From: Achromobacter spanius
Lineage (GTDB): Bacteria; Pseudomonadota; Gammaproteobacteria; Burkholderiales; Burkholderiaceae_B
DNA length: 64,000 bases
Direction of reading: 5' to 3'
Assembly (NCBI RefSeq): GCF_003994415.1
Contig: NZ_CP034689.1
Coordinates: 4,402,001-4,466,000, forward strand
Numbering within the stretch: the first letter of the stretch is position 1; every line of letters begins with the position of its first letter. Positions 44,123 to 51,926 of this stretch are shown one piece after another. Under the pieces are notes generated by a model, which ran no database searches, was not told the origin of the DNA, and saw only the letters and a list, made by a program, of their open reading frames with translations. Both the position numbers and the translations under genes were made by a program.

Positions 44123-44679
44123 GCACGCTGCAGCAACTGGATCGCTTTGCGCTGGCGCCCGGCCAGCGCGGCCGCTCCGCGTTGACGGTGCAGCTGTGGT
44201 GGACGGTGCAGAGCACGCTGTTCCGCTGGTCGCCACAAGTGGCCTACGGGTTTCGGCGTTGGCTGCTGCGTTGCTTTGGCGCGCAAGTGGGCAAAAAGGT
44301 GCTGATCCGGCCGAGCGCCACGGTGACCTATCCGTGGAAAGTGCAGATTGGGGACTATGCCTGGATCGGCGACGACGCCGTCCTCTACAGCCTGGGTCCC
44401 ATCCAGATCGGCGCGCACGCCGTCGTGTCGCAGCGCAGTTATCTATGCGCGGCGGATCACGACGCAGGCCAGCCGGACTTTCCCCTGCGCGAACGCGCCG
44501 TCCGCGTCGAGGACGGCGCCTGGGTGGCGACCGACGTCTTCGTCGGCCCTGGCGTGACCATCGGCCGCGAGGCCGTGGTGGGCGCGCGCAGTTCCGTCTT
44601 TCGCAACATGCCGCCCGCGATGATCTGCCACGGCAATCCCTGCCGTCCGGTGCGTCCGCGCATGGCGACGGCGCCATGA
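44119..44679 (+). CDS. Colanic acid-type O-acetyltransferase (WcaF-like hexapeptide transferase)
   Basis: The 186-residue left-handed beta-helix acyltransferase resembles WcaF and other putative colanic acid acetyltransferases. Features are WTVQSTLFRWSP and RRWLLRCFGAQVGKKVLIRPSATVTYPWK, then hexapeptide turns (IGDYAWIGDDAVLY, IGAHAVVSQRSYLC with the catalytic AADHDAGQPDF, VGPGVTIGREAVVGARSSV). It would acetylate a sugar of the repeat unit using acetyl-CoA. It overlaps both neighbours by four bases. Confidence 0.87.
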   Translation: MSTLQQLDRFALAPGQRGRSALTVQLWWTVQSTLFRWSPQVAYGFRRWLLRCFGAQVGKKVLIRPSATVTYPWKVQIGDYAWIGDDAVLYSLGPIQIGAHAVVSQRSYLCAADHDAGQPDFPLRERAVRVEDGAWVATDVFVGPGVTIGREAVVGARSSVFRNMPPAMICHGNPCRPVRPRMATAP

Positions 44680-45923
44680 AAATCCTGATCTACGGGATCA
44701 ACTACGCCCCCGAATTGACCGGCATCGGCAAGTACAGCGCCGAGCTGGCGGAATGGCTGGCGGCGCACGGCCACGAGGTCAGTGTGGTGACCGCCCCGCC
44801 CTACTATCCGCAGTGGCAGGTACACGACGGCTACCGCGCCGGACGCTACCAAAAGGAAGTGCGGCGCGGTGTCACCGTGCGCCGCGCACCGCTGTGGGTG
44901 CCCGCGCGTCCCGGGGGGCTTAAACGCTTGATCCACCTGGCCAGCTTCGCGCTGTCCAGCCTGCCCTCGCTGCTGCGCGCGGCGGCAGGGCGGCCGGATT
45001 TGATCCTGGTGGTGGAACCTGCGTTGTTCTGCGCGCCGGCCGCCTGGATCACGGCGCGCCTGTGCGGCGCGCGCGCGTGGCTGCACATCCAGGATTACGA
45101 AGTGGACGCCGCGTTTGAATTGGGCCTGCTCAAGGGCGCCGGTCTGCGCGCGTTGGTCAAGCGGGCCGAACGCTGGTTGATGCGCCGCTTTGATCGGGTG
45201 TCGACGATTTCCCAGCGCATGCTGGACCTGGCGCTGGCCAAGGGCGTGGAACCTGACCGCGCGGTGCTGCTGCCCAACTGGATCGACGTCAACGCAATCA
45301 CCCCACGCGGGGACGGCGGCGACTATCGCCCCGAGCTCGGCATTCCGGATAACGCCATCGTGGCGCTTTATTCCGGCAACATGGGCGGCAAGCAAGGCTT
45401 GCAGACGCTGGCGGATGTGGCGCGCCGCTTAAGCCGCGAGAGCCGGCTGTGGTTCGTGTTTTGCGGGCAAGGCCCGGAACGCGAGCCATTGGAAGCGGCG
45501 TGCCAGGGACTGGCTCGCGTGGTGTTTCTGGATTTGCAGCCGGCCGATCGGCTGGGCGCGTTGCTGAACACCGCCGACATTCATTTGCTGCCGCAACGCG
45601 CCGGCGCGGCCGACCTGGTGATGCCGTCGAAGCTGACAGGGATGCTGGCCAGCGGACGGCCCGTGGTGTGCGGCGCGGCGCGAGGAACGGAGCTTGCCGC
45701 AGTGGTGGCGCGATGTGGATTGGTGACGCCGCCCGAGGATGGCGAGGCCATGGCCGAAGCGGTGCGCAAGCTGAGCTACAACGCAGCGATCCGCGAGACG
45801 CTGGGCGCGGCGGCGCGGCTGTATGCGTTGAATAATCTGCATGTGGATGCGGTGCTGGCAGCGGCGGAAAGGGAGTTTGGGAAGGTGGTGGGAGGGAAGG
45901 AAGCGGCGGCGGTGGGGAGGTAG
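44676..45923 (+). CDS. WcaI-family colanic acid glycosyltransferase
   Basis: The 415-residue GT-B enzyme begins MKILIYGINYAPELTGIGKY and continues with AAHGHEVSVVTAPPYYPQW, the N-terminal pattern of WcaI (a putative colanic acid fucosyltransferase). Its C-terminal domain carries VALYSGNMGGKQGLQTL, FVFCGQGPEREPLE and LLPQRAGAADLVMPSKLTGMLASGRPVVC. The start overlaps the previous stop (ATGA). It is the last gene of the plus arm before a terminator. Because GDP-fucose is made in this operon, fucosyl transfer is a reasonable but untested guess. Confidence 0.9.
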   Translation: MKILIYGINYAPELTGIGKYSAELAEWLAAHGHEVSVVTAPPYYPQWQVHDGYRAGRYQKEVRRGVTVRRAPLWVPARPGGLKRLIHLASFALSSLPSLLRAAAGRPDLILVVEPALFCAPAAWITARLCGARAWLHIQDYEVDAAFELGLLKGAGLRALVKRAERWLMRRFDRVSTISQRMLDLALAKGVEPDRAVLLPNWIDVNAITPRGDGGDYRPELGIPDNAIVALYSGNMGGKQGLQTLADVARRLSRESRLWFVFCGQGPEREPLEAACQGLARVVFLDLQPADRLGALLNTADIHLLPQRAGAADLVMPSKLTGMLASGRPVVCGAARGTELAAVVARCGLVTPPEDGEAMAEAVRKLSYNAAIRETLGAAARLYALNNLHVDAVLAAAEREFGKVVGGKEAAAVGR

Positions 45924-45970
45924 CGGGTATTTGAGTTGTGCGGGAGAAAGGACGGGATTTCTTTAGGAAA

Positions 45971-46004
45971 GAAAGGACGGGGATTTTTCTGCCGTCCTTT
46001 TTTA
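45971..46004 (+). terminator. Rho-independent terminator at the end of the exopolysaccharide plus arm
   Basis: A perfect 9-bp stem AAAGGACGG / CCGTCCTTT followed by further Ts lies 48 bp after the last glycosyltransferase gene. A partial duplicate (AAAGGACGGGATTTCTTTAG) precedes it. Confidence 0.9.
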
Positions 46005-46013
46005 ATTCCGGCG

Positions 46014-46021
46014 CTGCTTGA
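46014..46021. repeat. Left 8-bp target-site duplication of the IS256-family element
   Basis: CTGCTTGA directly abuts the left inverted repeat and is repeated exactly at 47411-47418. Confidence 0.92.
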
Positions 46022-47410
46022 GGGACTGTCAGAAATTTTGTGTTCTAGGCGTTGTTCTGACGTTGCATCATTTACTCGCTGGCCCACTGGGCGTTGGTAC
46101 GGATGCGGGTAAATCGCTCCTCGTAGAGGATGGCGAACTGGTGCATCGCGTCGGTCCAATGGTGTGTGGCCGTGCCCCATTTGACGGTAATGTTTCGCAG
46201 CGCCAACCAGAGCAGCTTAATCGCCGCGTCGTCGGTAGGGAAGTGGCCGCGCGTTTTGATGATCTTGCGTAGCTGCGCATTCACGCTCTCTATCGCGTTC
46301 GTCGTGTAGATCACACGTCGGATCGCGGGTGGAAACACGAAGAAGGGGATGACCTGTTCCCAGGCGTCTTTCCAGGCTTTGACGATCATTGGGTACTTCA
46401 AGCCCCAAGCGCCTTTGGCAAACTCATCAAGGGCCTGTTGCGCGGCCTGGGCGTTAACGGCAGCGTAGATCGGGCGCAGCGCCGTGGCGATCGCGCGGCG
46501 ATCCTTCCAGCCGGCGTAGGCCAGGCTATTGCGGATCAGATGCACGATGCACGTTTGTAGCGTGGTGGCTGGGAACACGACCTCTAGCGCCTGGGGCATC
46601 CCTTTCAGACCATCGGTCACTGCGATCAGGATGTCCTGCACCCCTCGGGTCTTGAGGTCGTTGAACACCCGCATCCAGAACTTCGCGCCCTCGGTGGTCT
46701 CGACCCACAGGCCCAGAATCTCACGCGTGCCATCGGGCAGCACACCCAAGGCCAGATAAACCGCCTTGTTCTGCACCAAGCCTTCGTCGCGGATCTTGAC
46801 CCGCAACGCGTCGAAGAACACCACGGGGAACATGGGTTCCAGAGGGCGGTTCTGCCACGCCTGCACTTCATCCATGACCTCATCGGTCACCGAGCTGATG
46901 AACTCCGGCGACACGTCAGTGCCATATTGCTCGTCCAGGAACGCTCGGATCTCGCGCACGCTCATGCCACGGGCGTACATCGCGATGATCTTGTCATCAA
47001 AACCGGTAAACCGACGTGCGTGCTTGGGAATCAGGATTGGGGCAAAACTGCCATCCCGATCCCGCGGGATATCCAGCTTGAGCGGGCCGTCGTCGGTCAG
47101 CACGGTCTTGCTGCTCTTGCCGTTGCGCTGGTTGGTGGTGTCTTCCGGGCGCTCGCCGCCTGCGGGATAGCCCAGGTGTCGGCCCAGTTCAGCGCCCAGA
47201 GCACGCTCGATCAGCGCCTTCTTCAGCAACATGAACGTGTCCTGGACCGCCTCGGCTGTCATCGGCCCCGTTACAAGTTCATCGAGCAACTGCTCGGCAC
47301 TGGCCGGTAGCGCAGACGTGCTGGACTGCCTCGTGGACTTCGGGTTGCGTGCCATGGTCGGTCTCCTTGAAAACCATCATAGGCCTGCACACAAAAATCC
47401 TGACAGTCCC
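46022..47410 (-). mobile_element. Complete IS256-family insertion sequence (1389 bp)
   Basis: The element is bounded by 22-bp terminal inverted repeats (46022-46043 and 47389-47410) that begin GGGACTGTCAG and match at 20 of 22 positions. It is flanked by a perfect 8-bp target duplication CTGCTTGA, the size expected for IS256. It holds one intact transposase gene on the minus strand. The exact duplication and the unbroken transposase indicate a recent, probably still active copy. Confidence 0.95.
46072..47355 (-). CDS. IS256-family (MULE-type DDE) transposase
   Basis: The 427-residue transposase has the IS256 layout. Its N-terminal region includes ELGRHLGYPAGG and NQRNGKSSKTVLTDDGPL, followed by IPRDRDGSFAP and a DDE catalytic core (VVFFDALRVKIRDEGLVQNKAVYLALG, AVTDGLKGMPQALEVVFP and a C-terminal TTNAIESVNAQLRK with the Glu). 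AAGGAG lies seven to eight bases before the ATG. It is intact from end to end, with no frameshift. Confidence 0.96.
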   Translation of the reverse strand: MARNPKSTRQSSTSALPASAEQLLDELVTGPMTAEAVQDTFMLLKKALIERALGAELGRHLGYPAGGERPEDTTNQRNGKSSKTVLTDDGPLKLDIPRDRDGSFAPILIPKHARRFTGFDDKIIAMYARGMSVREIRAFLDEQYGTDVSPEFISSVTDEVMDEVQAWQNRPLEPMFPVVFFDALRVKIRDEGLVQNKAVYLALGVLPDGTREILGLWVETTEGAKFWMRVFNDLKTRGVQDILIAVTDGLKGMPQALEVVFPATTLQTCIVHLIRNSLAYAGWKDRRAIATALRPIYAAVNAQAAQQALDEFAKGAWGLKYPMIVKAWKDAWEQVIPFFVFPPAIRRVIYTTNAIESVNAQLRKIIKTRGHFPTDDAAIKLLWLALRNITVKWGTATHHWTDAMHQFAILYEERFTRIRTNAQWASE

Positions 47411-47418
47411 CTGCTTGA
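47411..47418. repeat. Right 8-bp target-site duplication of the IS256-family element
   Basis: An exact copy of CTGCTTGA found at 46014-46021. Its last two bases fall within the outer arm of the REP-like palindrome. Confidence 0.92.
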
Positions 47419-47566
47419 TGGGTTTCGCGCGATCGGCGTTGTGGGTTCTGGGCATGACCGTGCCGCGCTGCACCCATCCTACGGGCGCTGCGCCGTGGTA
47501 TGTAGGATGGGTGCAGCGCGGCACGGCAACAAAAAGAACAAAATTGCCGATCGCGCGGAACCCATC
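47417..47566. repeat. 150-bp REP-like nested palindrome
   Basis: Inner arms of 24 bp (47459-47482 and 47502-47525) are perfect inverted copies that include GTAGGATGGGTGCAGCG. Outer arms of 21 bp (47417-47437 and 47546-47566, GATGGGTT-CGCGCGATCGGC type) match at 20 of 21 positions. The loop is about 19 bp. The GTAGGATGGGTG-type core resembles extragenic palindromes dispersed in many proteobacterial genomes. It contains no open reading frame. Confidence 0.8.
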
Positions 47567-47600
47567 TTGCAACGGTTGGCATGCGGCGAGGCTGCGGGCT

Positions 47601-48266
47601 TTAGCTGGGCACGTCATTCTTTGCGGGAGGCAACGTGCCGCCGCTTCTTACCAGGCCCATTTGCACGGCAATGTAGGCGGCTTCGGCCTGGTTGCGGGCG
47701 TTGAGTTTCCAGTAGAGCGTACGCGCGTGGCTCTTTACGGTGGCGACCGAGATGCCGACATGTTGGCCGATTTCCCGCATGGTTTTGCCTTGCACCAGCA
47801 GTTGCAGTATTTCTTCCTGCCGCTGCGTCAGCTCGCGTAATTCATGCAGGGGTCCTTGCGACACGCCTTGCGGCCGGCCTGCCGGCTGCGGATAGCATTC
47901 GCCGCCCGCCACCACCAGGCTGACGGCCGCGGCCAGCGCGTCGGGGCTGGAGGCCTTGGGCAGATAGCCCGCTACGCCGGCGCGCGCGCAGGTGCCCATC
48001 ACCGCCGGGTCCAGCGTGGAATACAGCACCAACACCAGCCGCGGCATGAAGAACGCCATGGACTGCGAGATAAGCCCGATGTCCTGATCGGCAACGCCGC
48101 TGCAACCGATCACCAGCAGTTCCACGGGACGGTTGATCGAACTGGACATATTGAGCAGATGCGCTGGCGAAATGGCCAGGATGTCGTCGGCGTTGCGCAC
48201 CCGTTCCAGCACATGCTGGATGGCGACGCGTAGCAGTGCGTAGTCTTCTATCAGTACGGTTGTCAT
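47601..48266 (-). CDS. LuxR-type response regulator with atypical receiver domain (1)
   Basis: From the ATG at 48266 the 221-residue protein has a receiver-like domain (about 1-120) and a LuxR/FixJ helix-turn-helix (about 146-210, LTQRQEEILQLLVQGKTMRE...ATVKSHARTLYWKLNARN). The N-terminal acidic pair (IEDY) and the conserved Lys (GYLPKASS, K104) are present. At the end of strand 3, where the phosphorylated Asp should lie, the sequence reads LLVIGCSG (about 51-57), with no acidic residue. It is therefore unlikely to be controlled by normal phosphotransfer. No histidine kinase is nearby. The gene is paralogous in design to the next gene upstream. Confidence 0.88.
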   Translation of the reverse strand: MTTVLIEDYALLRVAIQHVLERVRNADDILAISPAHLLNMSSSINRPVELLVIGCSGVADQDIGLISQSMAFFMPRLVLVLYSTLDPAVMGTCARAGVAGYLPKASSPDALAAAVSLVVAGGECYPQPAGRPQGVSQGPLHELRELTQRQEEILQLLVQGKTMREIGQHVGISVATVKSHARTLYWKLNARNQAEAAYIAVQMGLVRSGGTLPPAKNDVPS

Positions 48267-48619
48267 CCCGGAGAGAACCTTGTGACACATGGCCCATGCA
48301 CGGTTCCCATGACGTCGGCGCATCACGCTGCGAATAGCAGGTTATGTGCGGCGCCAGCCCCAAGGGAATCTTGCCCGCGCTATTGGATCGGCGTCGCGAG
48401 GCGTTGTAGTTCGCGCTCTCGATCCATGCTTGCGGACACAACCCATGCTATCAGCGGCACCGTTCGCTGAATCTCGTTCAGGAGGATGATTGGAGGAGGA
48501 AAACCGCACCCGGGCGGGCGCGGATACTGCGATGTATGACTTAGGCGTGTTGGTGGGGCGCACCCGGCAGCAGCGGAACAAATGGATTCCTGGCCGCCGG
48601 GCAGGCGGCGCGCCTGTCA
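48267..48619. other. 353-bp gap between the two LuxR-type genes
   Basis: No supported gene. A hairpin GCCGCC/GGCGGC at 48593-48609 lies just past the end of the upstream LuxR gene but lacks a T-run. A short open frame from a TTG at 48490 runs antisense into the LuxR gene and looks incidental. The promoter of the downstream LuxR gene is presumably here, but I cannot point to it. Confidence 0.4.
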
Positions 48620-49372
48620 TTACCCAAGCTTGCGCCCATAGATCTGCCCGGTGTCCGACTCTCTGCCATTGTTCGGTTCATGCCATTCCAAGGTCGCACC
48701 GCGTTGCAGCGCCGCGTACACGGCTTCGCCCTTGTTCTTGACATGCAAACGCTGGTAGAGCGTGCAAGCGTGCGTCTTTGCCGTGGCGACCGAAATGTTG
48801 AGCATCCGGCTGACGGTCTTGATCGGATACCCCCTGGCCAACAGCACCAGCACCTCGTATTGACGCGGCGTGATCTGAAGCAGTTGCGCGCCAGCGCTGA
48901 CCGGCATCGTGGCCTTGGCGGATGCATCATCGCCATCACGGGTGGGCAACGCGCAGACGGTAGAGGCCGGGGCCTGCAACGCCTGTTCGCTGGGAAAACA
49001 CTGCCCGCCCGCCATGACCAGGCGAATCGCCGCTTCAAGGATTTCGACCGAGGCCGTCTTCATCAAGCAGCCATACACGCTGGCTCCGGGCAACCCCTGC
49101 ACCGGCATCGGCAGGGGCATCACGTCCGTCAACAGCAGAATCCGCTTGGGCGTGAGGACGCGCTGAATTTCGTGCAGCGCGCTCCATGCTTCATCAGTTT
49201 CCACCGGCAATCCGTAGATCAAGAGATCGGCGCCCGCGTGCGCGCCGTCGGCCTTGGACAAGTCCGCCAAGCCCATACCCTCGATTTCCCACACATCATC
49301 CAACTTGCTGAGTATCTGCCACAACCCCAACCGCAGTAGCGGATGGGCTTCAATCAGGACCATCTTGGCCAT
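48620..49372 (-). CDS. LuxR-type response regulator with atypical receiver domain (2)
   Basis: The 250-residue protein has a receiver-like domain followed by a LuxR/FixJ helix-turn-helix (about 165-230, ITPRQYEVLVLLARGYPIKTVSRML then SVATAKTHACTLYQRL). The acidic pair is reduced (VLIEAHPLLR), and the strand-3 site reads LLIYGLPVE (about 50-58) with no Asp. Lys in GCLMKTAS is kept. GGAGG lies six bases before the ATG. Together with its downstream paralogue it forms a pair of receiver-degenerate regulators with no partner kinase in view. Targets are unknown; the exopolysaccharide locus upstream or the glycosyltransferase-like gene alongside are candidates. Confidence 0.88.
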   Translation of the reverse strand: MAKMVLIEAHPLLRLGLWQILSKLDDVWEIEGMGLADLSKADGAHAGADLLIYGLPVETDEAWSALHEIQRVLTPKRILLLTDVMPLPMPVQGLPGASVYGCLMKTASVEILEAAIRLVMAGGQCFPSEQALQAPASTVCALPTRDGDDASAKATMPVSAGAQLLQITPRQYEVLVLLARGYPIKTVSRMLNISVATAKTHACTLYQRLHVKNKGEAVYAALQRGATLEWHEPNNGRESDTGQIYGRKLG

Positions 49373-49933
49373 GGTGTCCTCCCGGTTTTTCGACGGGCCT
49401 AGAAGGGATCTTCGCTGTGCTGAAGACTATTTTTTTCCAACCCTGCGGGGGTGGTCCGCAATATCCCGGAATATCTAATGAAGCCGGACCGGGACACTTG
49501 GGCTGGGCAACTTTGGTAGCCAACATAACGGATGGCATGGACCCATCTTATGGTTCGAAACCTTCAAAATCAAGACGTTTCAGGGCGATATAATCCGATA
49601 AAAACAGAAATCATTCGTTAGCCTTAATCACTCTCGTAAATACGGATGAGGCGCCCTCCTCCGCCTTTTTGCCGTTGGGGTTTCCACCAACTTCTCTGCG
49701 CCGCACGCGCTCTTCTCTCTATGACAGGCTCCGCCAGGAGGCTTGATTCGTCATGGCTTGCGCCTGATCGCGGCCAAAAAAAAGCCGCGGCGAGGCAGAT
49801 GCTCTCCACGGCACGAAACCCAAGATTTGCACGGAAAAGTTCTCGATATGTTTCCGTGGACACACCGCGCCCCGGCGCGGATCGGTCACTCGCAATATAG
49901 GTAACATTTTTATTTTTGTGCCGGATGCATCAT
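49373..49933. other. 561-bp AT-richer intergenic region
   Basis: No supported gene on either strand; the open frames here (for example on the minus strand from a GTG at 49863) have no recognisable features. It contains an 8-base A-run flanked by GCGGC/GCCGC (about 49771-49790) and a small hairpin CCGCGCC/GGCGCGG near 49868-49884. It probably holds the promoter of the LuxR gene and the 3' end of the glycosyltransferase-like transcript. Confidence 0.4.
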
Positions 49934-51538
49934 TTACTCCATATAGGCGAAGTCAAATACCGTATGCCCCCCCTGGTGGTGCCAATGGTGCATTGAAGCA
50001 TGGCGTTTGCTTAAAAAGTTTGCATAGTGGATTTCGCCGTCGGTTTCGACGTAGGTCGACGGGGTCAGCTCTTCAATGCGGTTCAACGAGACCCCCTTGC
50101 CGTAGTGGCAGAAGCCTTGGTACTGGGCGCAGCGGATCACGTCTCCGCTAGGAGAGACAACGATTCCGGCGTTTCTGGCCCGCATGGGGTTACGCACGAT
50201 GGGGTTGCAGGCATGCGGCGTCCACTCAGTTGAACGTGGTGAGTCCGAGAAAAATGCAAAAAGCTCGTCACAGTGGCTTTGGCCGTCAGTTCGGTCAATA
50301 TTGGTTAATAACCACCAATATTCTCCGTGTTTAAAAATAATGGTATCCACGGCCGATATATTGGTCATTAACGTGACATCAAGTTCCCATTTAAGCGGAA
50401 ATTCAGTGCATTTCCATAATTCTATACTGCGATTTCCACACGTTTCCGGAACCATGTACGTGACGCCATCGTATTCAAAAATATATGGAAACGACAGGTG
50501 ATAGGGTAGGTTCAAGGCGGTGCCCAACAGCCGGAAAGCCCCGTCAGAGTAGGTCGCGACCGAGATCGTGCCCTTGCGGGAAGTAAAATCGTAATCTTCA
50601 AAAAATATATACGGTTTTTTATCGTGCGTATAAACAAACGGATCTGCGAAGAACCTACCTTTTGGAGGTTGCAGCACCATGGCCTCTGATACCACCGCCT
50701 GCTGCCTTGATGACGGAAACATACCAATCCGCCATCGAATATTGCGCTTCATGATGCGCCGCACAATCAAATCACTGATTAACCACGCCTGACGCGCGAT
50801 ATAAGCGGCGCTGTCCCATTCGACCGGGTCGGCACGCCGCGGCCCGCTCATGATCTGCATGTCGGGGGCCGGCTCGCTCTGCCTGGCGCGGGCCAGCGCC
50901 TGCAGGGCGTCGTAGACCATGAAATTGCCCAGGCTGAATGCGCGCGCCTGATTTTTCAGCCAGAACACTTCGGTATTGAAACTGCGCTGGTCCAGCAGCT
51001 CGTCCTGCTCCGGTTCCGGCCCCACCCGCCAGAGTTTCACGGTGGTGTGGTCCTGGCGCTGGAACACTTCCCAAAAGCCCGCGTACCGGCTGGTCGACAC
51101 GGCAATGTCGGAATAGCTCAGTTGCCAAACGCCCAACCGCGCCCAGCCCCTCATCTGCGTGCGCGTGGCGCAAGAGGCGCCCAGCGTGATGACCAGGTCC
51201 AGGCCCAGCGCCGCCACCGCGTCCTGCGCACCGGGCTCGGCATCGCGCGCTTCAAGCGGCAGCACCGGCACCGAGGCGGACGGCATGCGCTGGCGCATAT
51301 CGCCGCAAGACAACATCTGACGCTGCTTGGCGGGCAGCATGCGGGCCTCGAAGCGCGACAGCGTGCCGAACAGCGCCTTGACGCCCAGGCGCGGCGCTTT
51401 CTCGGCGCCAACGCCGTCCATCACCAACAAGGCGGAGATGTCGAAGTCCTGGCTATGGATGAGCCAGTCCACCATCTCATGCATCCAGCCGGGTTGCTCA
51501 TACCCGTCAACCAACAGTCCCACTCGGTAGGTTTTCAT
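49934..51538 (-). CDS. GINT1-like putative glycosyltransferase/sugar-binding protein with N-terminal formyltransferase-like region
   Basis: The ATG at 51538 has CAGGAG eight bases upstream and gives 534 residues. The C-terminal half (about 290-534) contains GRFFADPFVYTHDKKPYIFF followed by EDYDF and KGTISVA. This is the pattern of the beta-propeller domain in plant glucosamine inositolphosphorylceramide transferase (GINT1) and bacterial relatives found in polysaccharide loci. The N-terminal half (MKTYRVGLLVDGYEQPGWM, LDLVITLGASC, GVWQLSYSDI) recalls methionyl-tRNA formyltransferase-type folds used by sugar formyltransferases. Both assignments come from motif memory. The C-terminal half is clearly AT-richer than the N-terminal half, which suggests acquired DNA. 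It stands alone beside the LuxR pair. Confidence 0.65.
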   Translation of the reverse strand: MKTYRVGLLVDGYEQPGWMHEMVDWLIHSQDFDISALLVMDGVGAEKAPRLGVKALFGTLSRFEARMLPAKQRQMLSCGDMRQRMPSASVPVLPLEARDAEPGAQDAVAALGLDLVITLGASCATRTQMRGWARLGVWQLSYSDIAVSTSRYAGFWEVFQRQDHTTVKLWRVGPEPEQDELLDQRSFNTEVFWLKNQARAFSLGNFMVYDALQALARARQSEPAPDMQIMSGPRRADPVEWDSAAYIARQAWLISDLIVRRIMKRNIRWRIGMFPSSRQQAVVSEAMVLQPPKGRFFADPFVYTHDKKPYIFFEDYDFTSRKGTISVATYSDGAFRLLGTALNLPYHLSFPYIFEYDGVTYMVPETCGNRSIELWKCTEFPLKWELDVTLMTNISAVDTIIFKHGEYWWLLTNIDRTDGQSHCDELFAFFSDSPRSTEWTPHACNPIVRNPMRARNAGIVVSPSGDVIRCAQYQGFCHYGKGVSLNRIEELTPSTYVETDGEIHYANFLSKRHASMHHWHHQGGHTVFDFAYME

Positions 51539-51926
51539 TTGTCCCGCTCCTGTGTCAGGGCGTCTTGGGCACCCGCACCGGCCTGGCGCGCGGGGTCGCC
51601 GACGGCAGCGCCGACGCAACGCAATTAAGTCCTCGCGCTGATACTGCGGGGTTTTTCCCCTGTCTTCCAGACCACATTCATCCTAGGTCGGGCGTCCGAG
51701 GACGAACGGTTCAGCATCGTGCGCTCGCGCGAGCGGCGGCTCGTCCGACGGCGCGCGTCTTCATCCTTCCGGTCTAGTTGATCTGGTGCAGCGACACCGT
51801 GCACTAGTACGGCGGCCATGGTCACGCCGCACTTTAGGGGTAAACCCTATTGGGGATAGCCGAGTCTCGCTTCTCCTCCTTCTCTCCCGCATAATGGCTT
51901 TTAAACAAACGTTTGAATTCAACTTT
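51539..51926. promoter_or_regulatory. Divergent promoter region between the GINT1-like gene and the TetR gene
   Basis: This 388-bp region has no supported gene. It contains a perfect 10-bp palindrome CAAACGTTTG at 51906-51915, 12 bp before the chosen TetR start. An open frame continues upstream of the TetR domain but has no family features. Confidence 0.5.
51906..51915. promoter_or_regulatory. Candidate operator palindrome CAAACGTTTG for the TetR-type regulator
   Basis: A perfect palindrome in an AT-rich setting just upstream of the tetR start. PsrA-type TetR regulators of fatty-acid genes bind sites with CAAAC and GTTTG half-sites. Autoregulation is inferred. Confidence 0.45.

Noticed and set aside
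48490..48741. 83-residue open frame from a TTG with a GGAGG upstream
   Set aside because: It runs antisense into the LuxR-type gene and has no recognisable feature; the GGAGG is not enough on its own.
49624..49863. 79-residue open frame on the minus strand in the gap before the LuxR pair
   Set aside because: GTG start, no ribosome binding site and no family signs. The region reads equally well as an open frame on the other strand.
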